DNA from: an uncultured Actinomycetes bacterium
Lineage (GTDB): Bacteria; Actinomycetota; Actinomycetes; S36-B12
NCBI GenBank assembly: GCA_903918595.1
Contig: CAIXFB010000283.1
Location: 1 to 5,945 of the forward strand
Reading direction: 5' to 3'
DNA: 5,945 nt
A model generated the notes under the pieces. The model searched no databases, was not told the origin of the DNA, and saw nothing but the letters and a program-made list of their open reading frames with translations. The translations under genes were made by a program, and so were the position numbers. Position 1 is the first letter of the stretch, and each line of letters begins with the position of its first letter. Positions 1-5,788 of the stretch are shown here, in pieces.

Positions 1-119
1 ACATCGGCGTCCGGCAGCACGATCACCGGATTGTTGCCACCGAGTTCGAGCTGGAGTGCCTTGAAGTCTGCCGCCGCGACCGAGGCGATCGCACGACCGG
101 TCGTGACCGATCCGGCGAA
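1..119 (-). pseudogene. Aldehyde dehydrogenase fragment, 5' half missing, continues off the left edge
   Basis: Read on the minus strand from 119 downwards, the frame gives FAGSVTTGRAIAS, then a short helix, then LELGGNNPVIVLPDADV. This is the mid-protein block of NAD(P)-dependent aldehyde dehydrogenases: the F(A/T)GS-x3-GR nucleotide-binding segment followed by the LELGG(K/N)xP motif that carries the conserved catalytic-site Glu. In intact family members (about 480 residues) roughly the first 220-240 residues lie before this block. Here the codon directly before the Phe is TAA (120-122) and nothing recognisable as ALDH lies upstream up to the next gene, so the N-terminal half, including the usual start and most of the NAD domain, is absent. 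What follows to the left of base 1 is unseen; the C-terminal half with the catalytic Cys may be intact. An assembly error is possible but the abrupt edge fits a rearrangement. The assignment to ALDH is firm; pseudogene status is inferred. Confidence 0.82.
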
Positions 120-189
120 TTAGCCTGCAAATCAACAGCAACTAGGGTCAAATGCGCTGCGTGAGAATCGGCGCTAACTCGCGCTGCCC

Positions 190-1029
190 TCAGCAGATGT
201 CGGTTCCGTCCTGCGGAGCAATGTTCGGCAAAGCTTCAATCTGGGCACCTGTCGATCCCATCAACCGCGGCCAGCAGACCGTGAAGTCTGCCAACTCGGC
301 GCCACTACCACGATCCGCGAGCCACCCGCCGCTGTGCAGCGACTGCTGCTTACGCCTCAGGTCGTAAACCCCGAAGTCAAACTGTCGCGGTGACGGCTGT
401 TCAGCGACACTTACCGCGGTCGAAAGCACCTGCCCCTTAGAAATCTTCACGGGCTTCACGTTGGTGGTCCTCGAGTCCTCGCCCACCGGAATGCTGCGAT
501 CGAAGATCCGTTGGAGTGCTGGGCTGAGGGTTCGCAGGTGGTCATAGCGCACCAGGAATCCGCAGGGGTGCTGAATGTCGACTAGGTACTGAACGGACGA
601 CCCCGGCCCGTTCATTTGGCCATCACGGTTCTCCCGGTATGCAGCCCCCCGAACGAAGTAGCCATCAATGGCGGCGGCCACTGTTCCCTGCGCACTCGGG
701 TCAGTAAAGCGCAGAGCGCCATGCGCTTTGTAGTACCGAGCCGTCTCATTGAGCCGCCCTGGTGGTAGCCAGCCATCTAGGGCAGAGACCTGTGCTGGAG
801 GTTGCAGGCGAAATTTCCCGCAGTTCGGAGCCTTCGCACTGGGTAGCCAGGCATCCTTACCGTTCCAAGACCATGTCACCGGTGCCTTCGCCTTCGGGCC
901 GCCCTCGGCCGCCGGTGCAAAAGCCAACACAGTCGTGACTGCAAGTAGCACTGAACAGGGGTAGGTGAACAGACGCGCTCCGCCAAACCGGTTGGATGCA
1001 CGGTCCAAATTTCCCCTGACTTGCACCAT
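190..1029 (-). CDS. Secreted protein with degenerate M23 peptidase-like domain
   Basis: A 279-residue reading frame with an N-terminal export signal: basic stretch (Arg10-Arg19), hydrophobic core (about 20-38) and a plausible signal peptidase I site after APA at 38-40, so the mature protein is probably extracytoplasmic. Four Cys remain in the mature part (70, 156, 252, 279) and could form two disulfides. The middle shows YDHL (162-165), a Lys-rich strand ending in KGQVLST (198-204) and FDFGVYDL (217-224). That order resembles the M23 endopeptidase/lysostaphin fold (YxHL, then KxGxxIG, then HLHFE), but the metal-binding His-x-His is replaced by FDF, so peptidase activity is doubtful. The C-terminal part (VCWPRL at 251-256 to the final Cys) looks like a conserved tail of uncharacterised actinobacterial proteins. 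The start is uncertain: a good promoter ends only a few bases before the ATG at 1029, so translation may be leaderless from ATG/GTG at 1029/1026 or begin at TTG 1008 behind AGGGGA. No functional link to the catabolic genes is evident. Confidence 0.72.
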   Translation of the reverse strand: MVQVRGNLDRASNRFGGARLFTYPCSVLLAVTTVLAFAPAAEGGPKAKAPVTWSWNGKDAWLPSAKAPNCGKFRLQPPAQVSALDGWLPPGRLNETARYYKAHGALRFTDPSAQGTVAAAIDGYFVRGAAYRENRDGQMNGPGSSVQYLVDIQHPCGFLVRYDHLRTLSPALQRIFDRSIPVGEDSRTTNVKPVKISKGQVLSTAVSVAEQPSPRQFDFGVYDLRRKQQSLHSGGWLADRGSGAELADFTVCWPRLMGSTGAQIEALPNIAPQDGTDIC

Positions 1030-1032
1030 TTG

Positions 1033-1061
1033 ATAGTAAGAGTTGATGTAAACCTCGTCAA
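1033..1061 (-). promoter_or_regulatory. Sigma-70-type promoter for the secreted protein gene
   Basis: On the minus strand TTGACG (1061-1056) and TACTAT (1038-1033) are separated by exactly 17 bases. This is five of six matches to TTGACA and a good -10 (TACTAT against TATAAT, five of six). Transcription would begin near 1027-1025, that is on top of the ATG at 1029, which implies a leaderless message or a downstream start. The -35 lies inside the putative left end of the decayed insertion sequence and the -10 outside it, so it may be a hybrid promoter made by the insertion. Seen in sequence; activity is inferred. Confidence 0.5.
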
Positions 1062-1423
1062 GAGGTCAACGAGACTCACTCAATATGCCCGCGACGTATG
1101 CGAAGGCGTACGTAAAAGCTGGGAAGCCGATACTGGCCGGATTTTGGATCAACTCGTGGGGGTGACGGGTTGGTCTCGTGAAAATACCCGCCACCTCCTT
1201 GGAAAGGCTCGTCGCCACGAACGTCCTGAGCCAAGCCCAGCAGGACGAACTCACCGCTTACCCGGTCAATCTCAACCCCGTTCAGATCGCGCGTGACATC
1301 GCCGAAATTCAACGACTCCTGTAAAAAAATAGCGAAAGCGAAAACTGACCAGTTCTACCTTGCCAGCATGCCCAGCGCCCTGCCCTATGTACGGTAAGGA
1401 ATCCGAGTCAAGGCAAGCTACAA
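1043..1423 (+). mobile_element. Decayed, internally deleted insertion sequence
   Basis: The remnant transposase (1085-1324) is flanked by a weak candidate inverted repeat. Inward from the left (1043-1059) the pattern is TTG-N2-G-N4-CCT-N-G-N-C; inward from the right (reverse complement of 1407-1423) the same pattern appears with identical spacing, 9 of 17 positions equal. The match is weak enough that the true ends may differ by tens of bases. No target-site duplication can be seen. The size, about 380 bases, against more than 1.2 kb for an intact element of this kind, fits a non-autonomous deletion derivative. The transposase homology is better supported than the boundaries. Confidence 0.35.
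1085..1324 (+). pseudogene. Transposase remnant (integrase-core DDE type), N- and C-terminal ends joined
   Basis: Three pieces of one protein can be read. Frame A (1085-1129) gives MPATYAKAYVKAGKP, like the start of actinobacterial integrase-core transposases (xKYAxxYxKAxKK). The reading then moves to frame B (about 1129-1209): GRILDQLVGVTGWSRENTRH, the helix-turn-helix block with the family-typical VTGWxRxNAR motif, followed by LLGKARR. At about 1206-1215 it returns to frame A: LVATNVLSQAQQDELTAY, then NLNPVQIARDIAEIQRLL and TAA at 1322-1324. The last piece matches the family's C-terminal tail, where a conserved LNP precedes an amphipathic helix. The whole catalytic DDE core, some 300 residues, is missing between the second and third pieces, and there is a frameshift around 1126-1135. 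The protein cannot be functional. The family assignment comes from motif memory, not from a search. Confidence 0.6.
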
Positions 1424-1486
1424 CACCCCAAATTTCGCGGGCAATGTGACTTGAGGCACCACGTGCTCTCGGCTAGATTCCTCGCT
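1325..1486. other. Intergenic region between IS remnant and CoA transferase gene
   Basis: No gene is recognised here on either strand. It begins with an A-rich run just after the transposase stop, has a small inverted repeat (AACTG 1343-1347 and CAGTT 1350-1354), the candidate right IS end (1407-1423), and a short hairpin at 1453-1470 (about 7 base pairs with one bulge and a 3-base loop) lying 17-34 bases past the CoA transferase stop. The hairpin has no following U-run on the operon strand, so it is at best a weak terminator. No ALDH N-terminal sequence is found in this gap. Confidence 0.5.
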
Positions 1487-2641
1487 TCAGGATTTCCGCG
1501 TCCTGCCCCGCGCAATGACCGACTCAATAACCTCCGGTCGGAACTGGCCCAGAGCCGGGACAAATCCCGTCGCCGGGTCACTCCCGCTGATATCGAACGG
1601 AGCAGCCAGCAACTCGACCGGACCAAACTCCGTGGCCACCTCCACAAAGCGACCTCGCGAACGGAGTTGCTCGTGATTCCAGACACCCTGCAAATCATTC
1701 ACACGAGCCACCGCAATCCGGCCGGCAGCCAGCCTTGCCAGTGCTTCCTCATCTGGGATTGATTGCAGAACCTCCGCTATCAAGGCCTCCATCTCCACCA
1801 CATTCGCAAGCCGATCGGGATTGGTAGCGAACCTTGGATCGGTGCCCAATTCCGGTGCAAGAAGTAGTGATTCGGCGAGTGAACACCATTCACCATCGCT
1901 TTGGACAGCGATCAAGATGGTGTTGCCGCTTGCAAGGTGAAAAGTGCCGTAGGGAGCGATGGCGTGGTGTCTGCGACCCGTACGTGGAGCTTGCCCAGCG
2001 CCGTAGACAGTCGCGTACATCGGCGCGGACAGCCATTCAGAGAGCGCCTCGAGCATCGAGACATGGATATCTGCACCTTCTCCCGTGCGATCACGGCGAA
2101 CGAGCGCGGCAAGGATGCTGGTGAGGGCGTACATGCCCGAGGCAATGTCGGCCACCGAGAAACCGACCTTGCTCATTTCTTCATCTCCGGTCACGGAGAA
2201 AGCACCGGCTTCGGCTTGAATCGCGAGGTCATAGGCCTTGTCTTCGCTCCGCGGTCCACCTTCGCCATATCCAGATATCGCGCAGACAATGAGGTCCGGG
2301 CGCGCCGCTCGAAGGGTCGGCGCATCAAGGCCGCGCCGGCGTGCGGCCTCCGGCGACACGTTGTGCATCACCACGTCCGCACCGGCGATGAGCGATGCGA
2401 GCAGTTCTGAGTCTTCAGTCTTGGTGAGATCAAGTGCGAGCGATTCCTTGCCCCGGTTTGCCCACACGAAGAATGCCGAGTTGCCCTTGACGAGATGGTC
2501 GTAATGTCGGGCAAAATCTCCATCCGTGCGTTCCACTTTGATGACGGTCGCACCCAGATCAGCGAGTTGCCTACTAGCAAAAGGTGCACTGATCGCCTGT
2601 TCGATGGAAACGACGACGATTCCCTCAAGGGTTGGACTCAC
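1487..2641 (-). CDS. CaiB/BaiF (class III) acyl-CoA transferase
   Basis: This 384-residue protein has the usual length and layout of the formyl-CoA transferase/CaiB family. Such enzymes move CoA between a thioester donor and a free carboxylic acid through an aspartyl-CoA anhydride, in the cytoplasm. Visible motifs: LEGIVVVSIEQAISAPFA (5-22), the LADLGATVIKVE signature (26-37), the NRGKESLALDL block (62-72), SGYGEGGP (123-130), YD at 137-138, and VADIASGMYA (163-172), whose Asp165 aligns with the catalytic Asp of the family (Asp169 of formyl-CoA transferase). The pattern GDFARxYDxxVKGxSxFFVWxNRGKESL resembles the branch with C4/C5 dicarboxylate CoA transferases (mesaconyl, citramalate, itaconate types), but the substrate is not determinable. 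The start is GTG at 2641, overlapping the upstream GATase stop in GTGA, with no clear Shine-Dalgarno, so translation is probably coupled. Last gene of a three-gene operon; it likely activates the acid released by that pathway. Confidence 0.93.
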   Translation of the reverse strand: MSPTLEGIVVVSIEQAISAPFASRQLADLGATVIKVERTDGDFARHYDHLVKGNSAFFVWANRGKESLALDLTKTEDSELLASLIAGADVVMHNVSPEAARRRGLDAPTLRAARPDLIVCAISGYGEGGPRSEDKAYDLAIQAEAGAFSVTGDEEMSKVGFSVADIASGMYALTSILAALVRRDRTGEGADIHVSMLEALSEWLSAPMYATVYGAGQAPRTGRRHHAIAPYGTFHLASGNTILIAVQSDGEWCSLAESLLLAPELGTDPRFATNPDRLANVVEMEALIAEVLQSIPDEEALARLAAGRIAVARVNDLQGVWNHEQLRSRGRFVEVATEFGPVELLAAPFDISGSDPATGFVPALGQFRPEVIESVIARGRTRKS

Positions 2642-3333
2642 CGGGAAACCACTGCGATGTCATCAAGGAACCAGTCAACGAGTTTGCGGCAATTTGCGCG
2701 GAGTTCGTCGGCGTTCGCAGTGAGATCTCCGAGAATCTCTTGCTCACTCGTTCGAGCTGGAATGTGATCGGCACCGATTCGGGTCCACTGCGCCACCAAG
2801 TCCACATGCGCTTCGGGATGAAATTGAGTCCCTACCGCTCGCTGGTACTTGAAAAGCTGCACAGCCTGATCATTGCTGGCAAGGACTTCAGCATCAGGTG
2901 GCACCACGGTCCGATCCTCATGCCAGGTGAACCACGGCCCTTGCGGGATCGGCAGGTTCTCACCAGGGAAGGTGACGAGACCGATCTCATCTGAACCCGC
3001 AGGTGCCGGCTCCACGGAACCACCCAATGCTTCGGCAAGCAGTTGCCCACCAAAGCACACACCGAGGTAGGGAATGTCCTGATCAACGATTTCCCGGATG
3101 AGGGCAACCTCCGGAGAGACCCACACTCGCGAGTTTTCGTCGTAAGCGTTACAAAATGATCCAAATACCATCACGGCGTCGTACTGAGTCGGGTCGGGAA
3201 AATTTGTGTTGGGGGCCTCCGGATTTTCCAGCACGAAGTGCGCGTCAACGTCGATACCCTCATCGTGCAGAATCTGGCCGATCATCCCCGAGTCCGCCTG
3301 TGGTTCGTGACTAATGAGCAATACTCGTGTCAT
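2638..3333 (-). CDS. Class I glutamine amidotransferase-like hydrolase, likely gamma-glutamyl amide hydrolase
   Basis: A 231-residue stand-alone class I (triad) glutamine amidotransferase domain, of the GMP-synthase-like subgroup. The nucleophile elbow GVCFGGQ (91-97) carries Cys93, and FHPEAH (171-176) carries His172 and Glu174, so the Cys-His-Glu triad is complete. An oxyanion-type segment, VMVFGSF, lies at 54-60. There is no synthetase domain, which argues for hydrolysis of a gamma-glutamyl amide rather than ammonia channelling. The gene starts at ATG 3333, directly abutting the TAG of the GS-like gene (TAGATG), with GAGG about 11 bases upstream inside that gene. A GS-like ligase paired with such a hydrolase is known from aniline degradation (AtdA1/AtdA2) and, with a different hydrolase subgroup, from the putrescine Puu pathway. 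Inference: it cleaves the gamma-glutamyl product of its neighbour, either as a pathway step or to control intermediate levels. The fold and triad are firm; the substrate is inferred from context. Confidence 0.9.
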   Translation of the reverse strand: MTRVLLISHEPQADSGMIGQILHDEGIDVDAHFVLENPEAPNTNFPDPTQYDAVMVFGSFCNAYDENSRVWVSPEVALIREIVDQDIPYLGVCFGGQLLAEALGGSVEPAPAGSDEIGLVTFPGENLPIPQGPWFTWHEDRTVVPPDAEVLASNDQAVQLFKYQRAVGTQFHPEAHVDLVAQWTRIGADHIPARTSEQEILGDLTANADELRANCRKLVDWFLDDIAVVSR

Positions 3334-4683
3334 CTAGATGACGCCTCGGTAGCGCGCAATCTCCCAGTCACTGACATCGCCATCAACACTGTGGCCATGC
3401 TCTGCGAATTCAGCCGCCTCCCGGCGCTGCATGATGAGGAAGTTGTCGACGAACACGTCGCCGAATGTACTCCGTGTGAACGGAGTGTCGAAGTTCTCGA
3501 TGGCGCCGTCGATCGTGACAGGCAGCCGCTCCCACTGCTCGTCGGCGTGCGGGTCGCCCACCACCTGCGGCATCAGTTCGTAGTCATTCTCGATTCCGTC
3601 CATACCGGCAGCAAGGCACGCAGCGAGAACGAGGTACGGGTTCGCGTCAGCGCCAGCCCAGCGGGACTCAAGCCTGTTGCCCGAGCCCGCGCCGACGATC
3701 GACCGAACTCCCACGAGTCGGTGGTCGAGTCCCCACGTGACCTGAGTGGGTGAGAACGAGTAGTCCTGCACGCGCTTGTAACCACTGATTGTGGGCGTCA
3801 TGATGAGTTGAAGTTCTTTGTGATGCGCGAGCAGTCCGGTCAGGTACTTGCGCATCAACGAGTTCCCGATGATCGAGTCCTCATCCTGCACAGCGAAGAC
3901 GTTCTCGCCGTTTCGCGACAGTGACTGATGGATGTGCATGCCATTGCCCGCTTCAAGCAGGAACGGCTTAGCCATGAACGTGGTGTTGATGCCGTGCTTC
4001 TTCGCAACGGTGCGCACGATGTACTTGAAGTAGATGGTGGCATCGGCCATCTCCATCAATGGGCCGTAACGCAAGTTAATTTCCGTTTGACCCGGGCCAT
4101 ATTCCACGTTCCATGCTTCGACTTCGATTCCGGTTTTGCGCAACGACTCACAAATGTCGTGCATGAAGTAGTTCATTTCGGCGCCACGCGCGATCGAATA
4201 GCAGTTGATATCGCTGTAGAGCGGCTGCCAGTTCGCGTCGTAGAAGTGGCACTCAAGTTCTGTGGCGGCGTTAACCTCAAAGCCCATATCTTCGAACCGA
4301 GCAAGTTGCTTTTTCAGCATCGCTCGCGCATCCATTTCAATCGTTGCGCCTGAATCCGGATGCACGGTGTCGCACATCACGATGGCGACGCCCTCGGTCC
4401 AGCCCGCGATTCGGAAGCTCGCGAGATCGGGGATCGCGTGCATATCAGGGAAGCCGTCCTCCTCATTCACCCACGGCGTCGAGAAAATGAAACAGGTCGG
4501 ATCCCAGGAGTAGACAACGTTGGCGATGGAGTACCCGGCACCGCGCAGAAACTGCCGCACGGGGATGCGCTTGCCTCGAGGGATGCCCCAGGTGTCGACG
4601 ATGACGCATTCGACGGTGTGAATGCTGTTTTCCTCACACAGGCGGGCAACCCGCTCCCAGCCTGCTTGGTCGTCCCGGGTCAT
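3334..4683 (-). CDS. Glutamine synthetase-like gamma-glutamyl-amine ligase
   Basis: This 449-residue protein has the full type I glutamine synthetase architecture: N-terminal beta-grasp region (about 1-110) and C-terminal catalytic domain. Key sites are present: TELECHF (141-147) with metal-ligand Glu142/Glu144; EYGPGQTEIN (194-203) with Glu194 and Glu201; NGMHIHQSL (247-255) with the metal-binding His; SGYKRV (300-305); and NRLESRWAGADANPYL (336-351) with the phosphate- and glutamate-binding Arg residues. All look intact, so ATP-dependent gamma-glutamylation is expected. The usual adenylylation Tyr context (NLYDLP) is not conserved, as is common in paralogues acting on amines (PuuA, IpuC, AtdA1, actinobacterial GlnA3/GlnA4). 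Start: ATG 4683 is preceded by a perfect AGGAGG at 4693-4688 with 4 bases between; the frame stays open far upstream but only as the shadow of the divergent ADH gene. First gene of the operon. Role as an amine ligase rather than ammonia-assimilating GS is inferred from its partner hydrolase and catabolic surroundings. Confidence 0.93.
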   Translation of the reverse strand: MTRDDQAGWERVARLCEENSIHTVECVIVDTWGIPRGKRIPVRQFLRGAGYSIANVVYSWDPTCFIFSTPWVNEEDGFPDMHAIPDLASFRIAGWTEGVAIVMCDTVHPDSGATIEMDARAMLKKQLARFEDMGFEVNAATELECHFYDANWQPLYSDINCYSIARGAEMNYFMHDICESLRKTGIEVEAWNVEYGPGQTEINLRYGPLMEMADATIYFKYIVRTVAKKHGINTTFMAKPFLLEAGNGMHIHQSLSRNGENVFAVQDEDSIIGNSLMRKYLTGLLAHHKELQLIMTPTISGYKRVQDYSFSPTQVTWGLDHRLVGVRSIVGAGSGNRLESRWAGADANPYLVLAACLAAGMDGIENDYELMPQVVGDPHADEQWERLPVTIDGAIENFDTPFTRSTFGDVFVDNFLIMQRREAAEFAEHGHSVDGDVSDWEIARYRGVI

Positions 4684-4687
4684 CGAT

Positions 4688-4693
4688 CCTCCT
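4688..4693 (-). promoter_or_regulatory. Ribosome binding site of the GS-like gene
   Basis: Minus-strand AGGAGG, four bases before ATG 4683. It fixes the start of the GS-like gene and rules out the much longer frame that reaches back through the divergent gene. Confidence 0.8.
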
Positions 4694-4800
4694 GAAAAGG
4701 CAATTTTGGATACTTGATAAATGTAGTCTGATAGCTGGGCTCGAGGAGGGAATTCTCCCCGATCCGTTGCCCAAACGTCCCAAATTTGGCCACCCGCCCC

Positions 4801-4806
4801 AAGGAG
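4801..4806 (+). promoter_or_regulatory. Ribosome binding site of the alcohol dehydrogenase gene
   Basis: AAGGAG, six bases before ATG 4813. It selects this ATG over the in-frame TTG at 4786, from which the first nine residues do not look like the start of this family, whereas MRAAVLTSPG is typical. Confidence 0.8.
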
Positions 4807-4812
4807 CCCGTA

Positions 4813-5787
4813 ATGCGAGCAGCCGTACTGACTAGTCCCGGTCACCCATTGGCCCAGGTCGATGCCCCTGAACCCGTCGCCCCCGAGGGCGGCGCGGTCA
4901 TCGACGTGCTCGCCTGCGGGATCTGTCATTCCGATCTGCACGCGGCGGCCGGTGACTACACCACCAAACTCCCGGTGATCTTGGGTCACGAGGTCAGTGG
5001 CCGGCACGAACGCCTCGGCAATGTGCTCGTGTACGCCTGCTGGGGTTGCCGCCAACCGGGTTGCTGGGCCTGCGATTCCGGTCAGGAAATGATCTGCCCC
5101 AATGCAACCGAGGCAGGCTTGTTCAAGGACGGCGGCTACGCCGAACGGATGGCCGTTCCCGATGAGGGATACCTCGTTCCGCTCGGCGACCTCGACCCCG
5201 CGCACGCCGCGCCGCTGGCTTGCGGTGGCCTCACCGCCTACCGCGCCGTAGATCACACTCTGGCCACCCTCGCCTCAGTTGCGCGCCCACGCGCCCTCGT
5301 CATCGGTGCTGGCGGACTCGGCCAATTCGGATTGCAGTTCCTCAAGATCCGAAGTGATGCTGAAGTGGTTGTGGTCGACGCCTCCGCGGAGAAGCGCGAG
5401 CAGGCCTTGCGCTTGGGGGCCGACGTGGCAGTTGCTCCCGGCGAGGTCGATGGCCTGTTCACGGCGGTCGTCGACTTCGTTGGCGCAGACGCAACGCTGC
5501 AGACTGCGCGTGACCATGTGGCGCGGCAAGGCATCGCCGTGGTGGTGGGCTTGTACGGCGGAACGATTCCCTTTGGCTTCGGAGCAGTGCCGCATGAGGC
5601 CAGGTTCATGACATCGGTTTGGGGCACGCGAAATCAGCTCGCCGAACTCGTGGCACTAGCGCAGCAGCACGAATTGCACTCTGAGATCGAGGTGATTGGT
5701 CTGTCCCAAGTGCAAGAGGCACATGCACGCCTGGAGTCAGGACAGGTCACCGGTCGCTTCGTGATCGATCCCACGCTTGGTGCCTGA
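4813..5787 (+). CDS. Zinc-dependent medium-chain alcohol dehydrogenase
   Basis: This 324-residue MDR-family enzyme should interconvert alcohols with aldehydes or ketones using NAD(H) in the cytoplasm. Zinc-site residues: CGICHSDLH (35-43) with Cys38, GHE (58-60) with His59, and Cys137 in PLACGGLT, at the place of the third ligand. The Rossmann motif GAGGLGQFG (165-173) and Asp189 at the end of the next strand favour NAD. Overall it resembles Rhodococcus ADH-A (345 residues), including VVDFVGA and VWGTRNQLAELV. Two oddities: between GHE and the structural-zinc cysteines about ten residues are missing, including the near-universal Gly-Asp of the (V)xGD segment, so that ERLG runs straight into NVLVYAC; and the structural cysteines are spaced C-x4-C-x2-C-x7-C (79, 84, 87, 95) instead of C-x2-C-x2-C-x7-C, with an extra Cys76. 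The next gene starts one base after its stop, so it is co-translated with the P450 and may oxidise the P450's alcohol product. Confidence 0.93.
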   Translation: MRAAVLTSPGHPLAQVDAPEPVAPEGGAVIDVLACGICHSDLHAAAGDYTTKLPVILGHEVSGRHERLGNVLVYACWGCRQPGCWACDSGQEMICPNATEAGLFKDGGYAERMAVPDEGYLVPLGDLDPAHAAPLACGGLTAYRAVDHTLATLASVARPRALVIGAGGLGQFGLQFLKIRSDAEVVVVDASAEKREQALRLGADVAVAPGEVDGLFTAVVDFVGADATLQTARDHVARQGIAVVVGLYGGTIPFGFGAVPHEARFMTSVWGTRNQLAELVALAQQHELHSEIEVIGLSQVQEAHARLESGQVTGRFVIDPTLGA

Positions 5788-5788
5788 C

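Larger units (their letters stand above)
4684..4812. promoter_or_regulatory. Divergent intergenic control region
   Basis: This 129-base gap must drive both the minus-strand operon and the plus-strand ADH-P450 pair. The half next to the GS-like gene is AT-rich (about 4700-4735). Two symmetric elements stand out: GGGAATTCTCCC (GGGA and TCCC arms around ATTC, about 4748-4759) and the perfect 10-base palindrome CCAAATTTGG (4780-4789), which ends 23 bases before the ADH ATG. A related CCCAAACG lies just upstream of the latter. These are candidate operators for a shared regulator, but no regulator gene is in the window. No confident -35/-10 pair was found on either strand. Confidence 0.6.

Noticed and set aside
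1051..1070. CCTC-GTCAA-GAGG hairpin near the IS left end as an RNA element or operator
   Set aside because: Only a four-base stem, or nine with a six-base bulge, and its bases are already accounted for by the -35 region of the minus-strand promoter.
1453..1470. Hairpin after the CoA transferase as a rho-independent terminator
   Set aside because: The stem is short and bulged and no U-run follows it on the operon strand.
1451..2410. Plus-strand open frames opposite the CoA transferase (103, 96 and 169 codons)
   Set aside because: They are antisense shadows with Arg/Ser-rich, domain-free translations, while the minus strand has a complete, motif-perfect CoA transferase.
3238..4353. Plus-strand open frames of 171 and 141 codons opposite the GS-like gene
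   Set aside because: They mirror the codon pattern of the coding minus strand and contain no recognisable motif or ribosome binding site.
4709..4737. TTGGAT-17-TGATAG as a promoter for the ADH gene
   Set aside because: Both hexamers match the consensus poorly; the spacing alone is not enough.
4786..4812. TTG start adding nine residues to the ADH
   Set aside because: AAGGAG with ideal spacing precedes ATG 4813, and family proteins begin MRAAV-like.
4684..5256. Continuation of the GS-like frame upstream of ATG 4683, giving a 640-residue protein
   Set aside because: The extra 191 residues are antisense to the well-supported ADH gene, show no domain, and a perfect AGGAGG sits just before ATG 4683.
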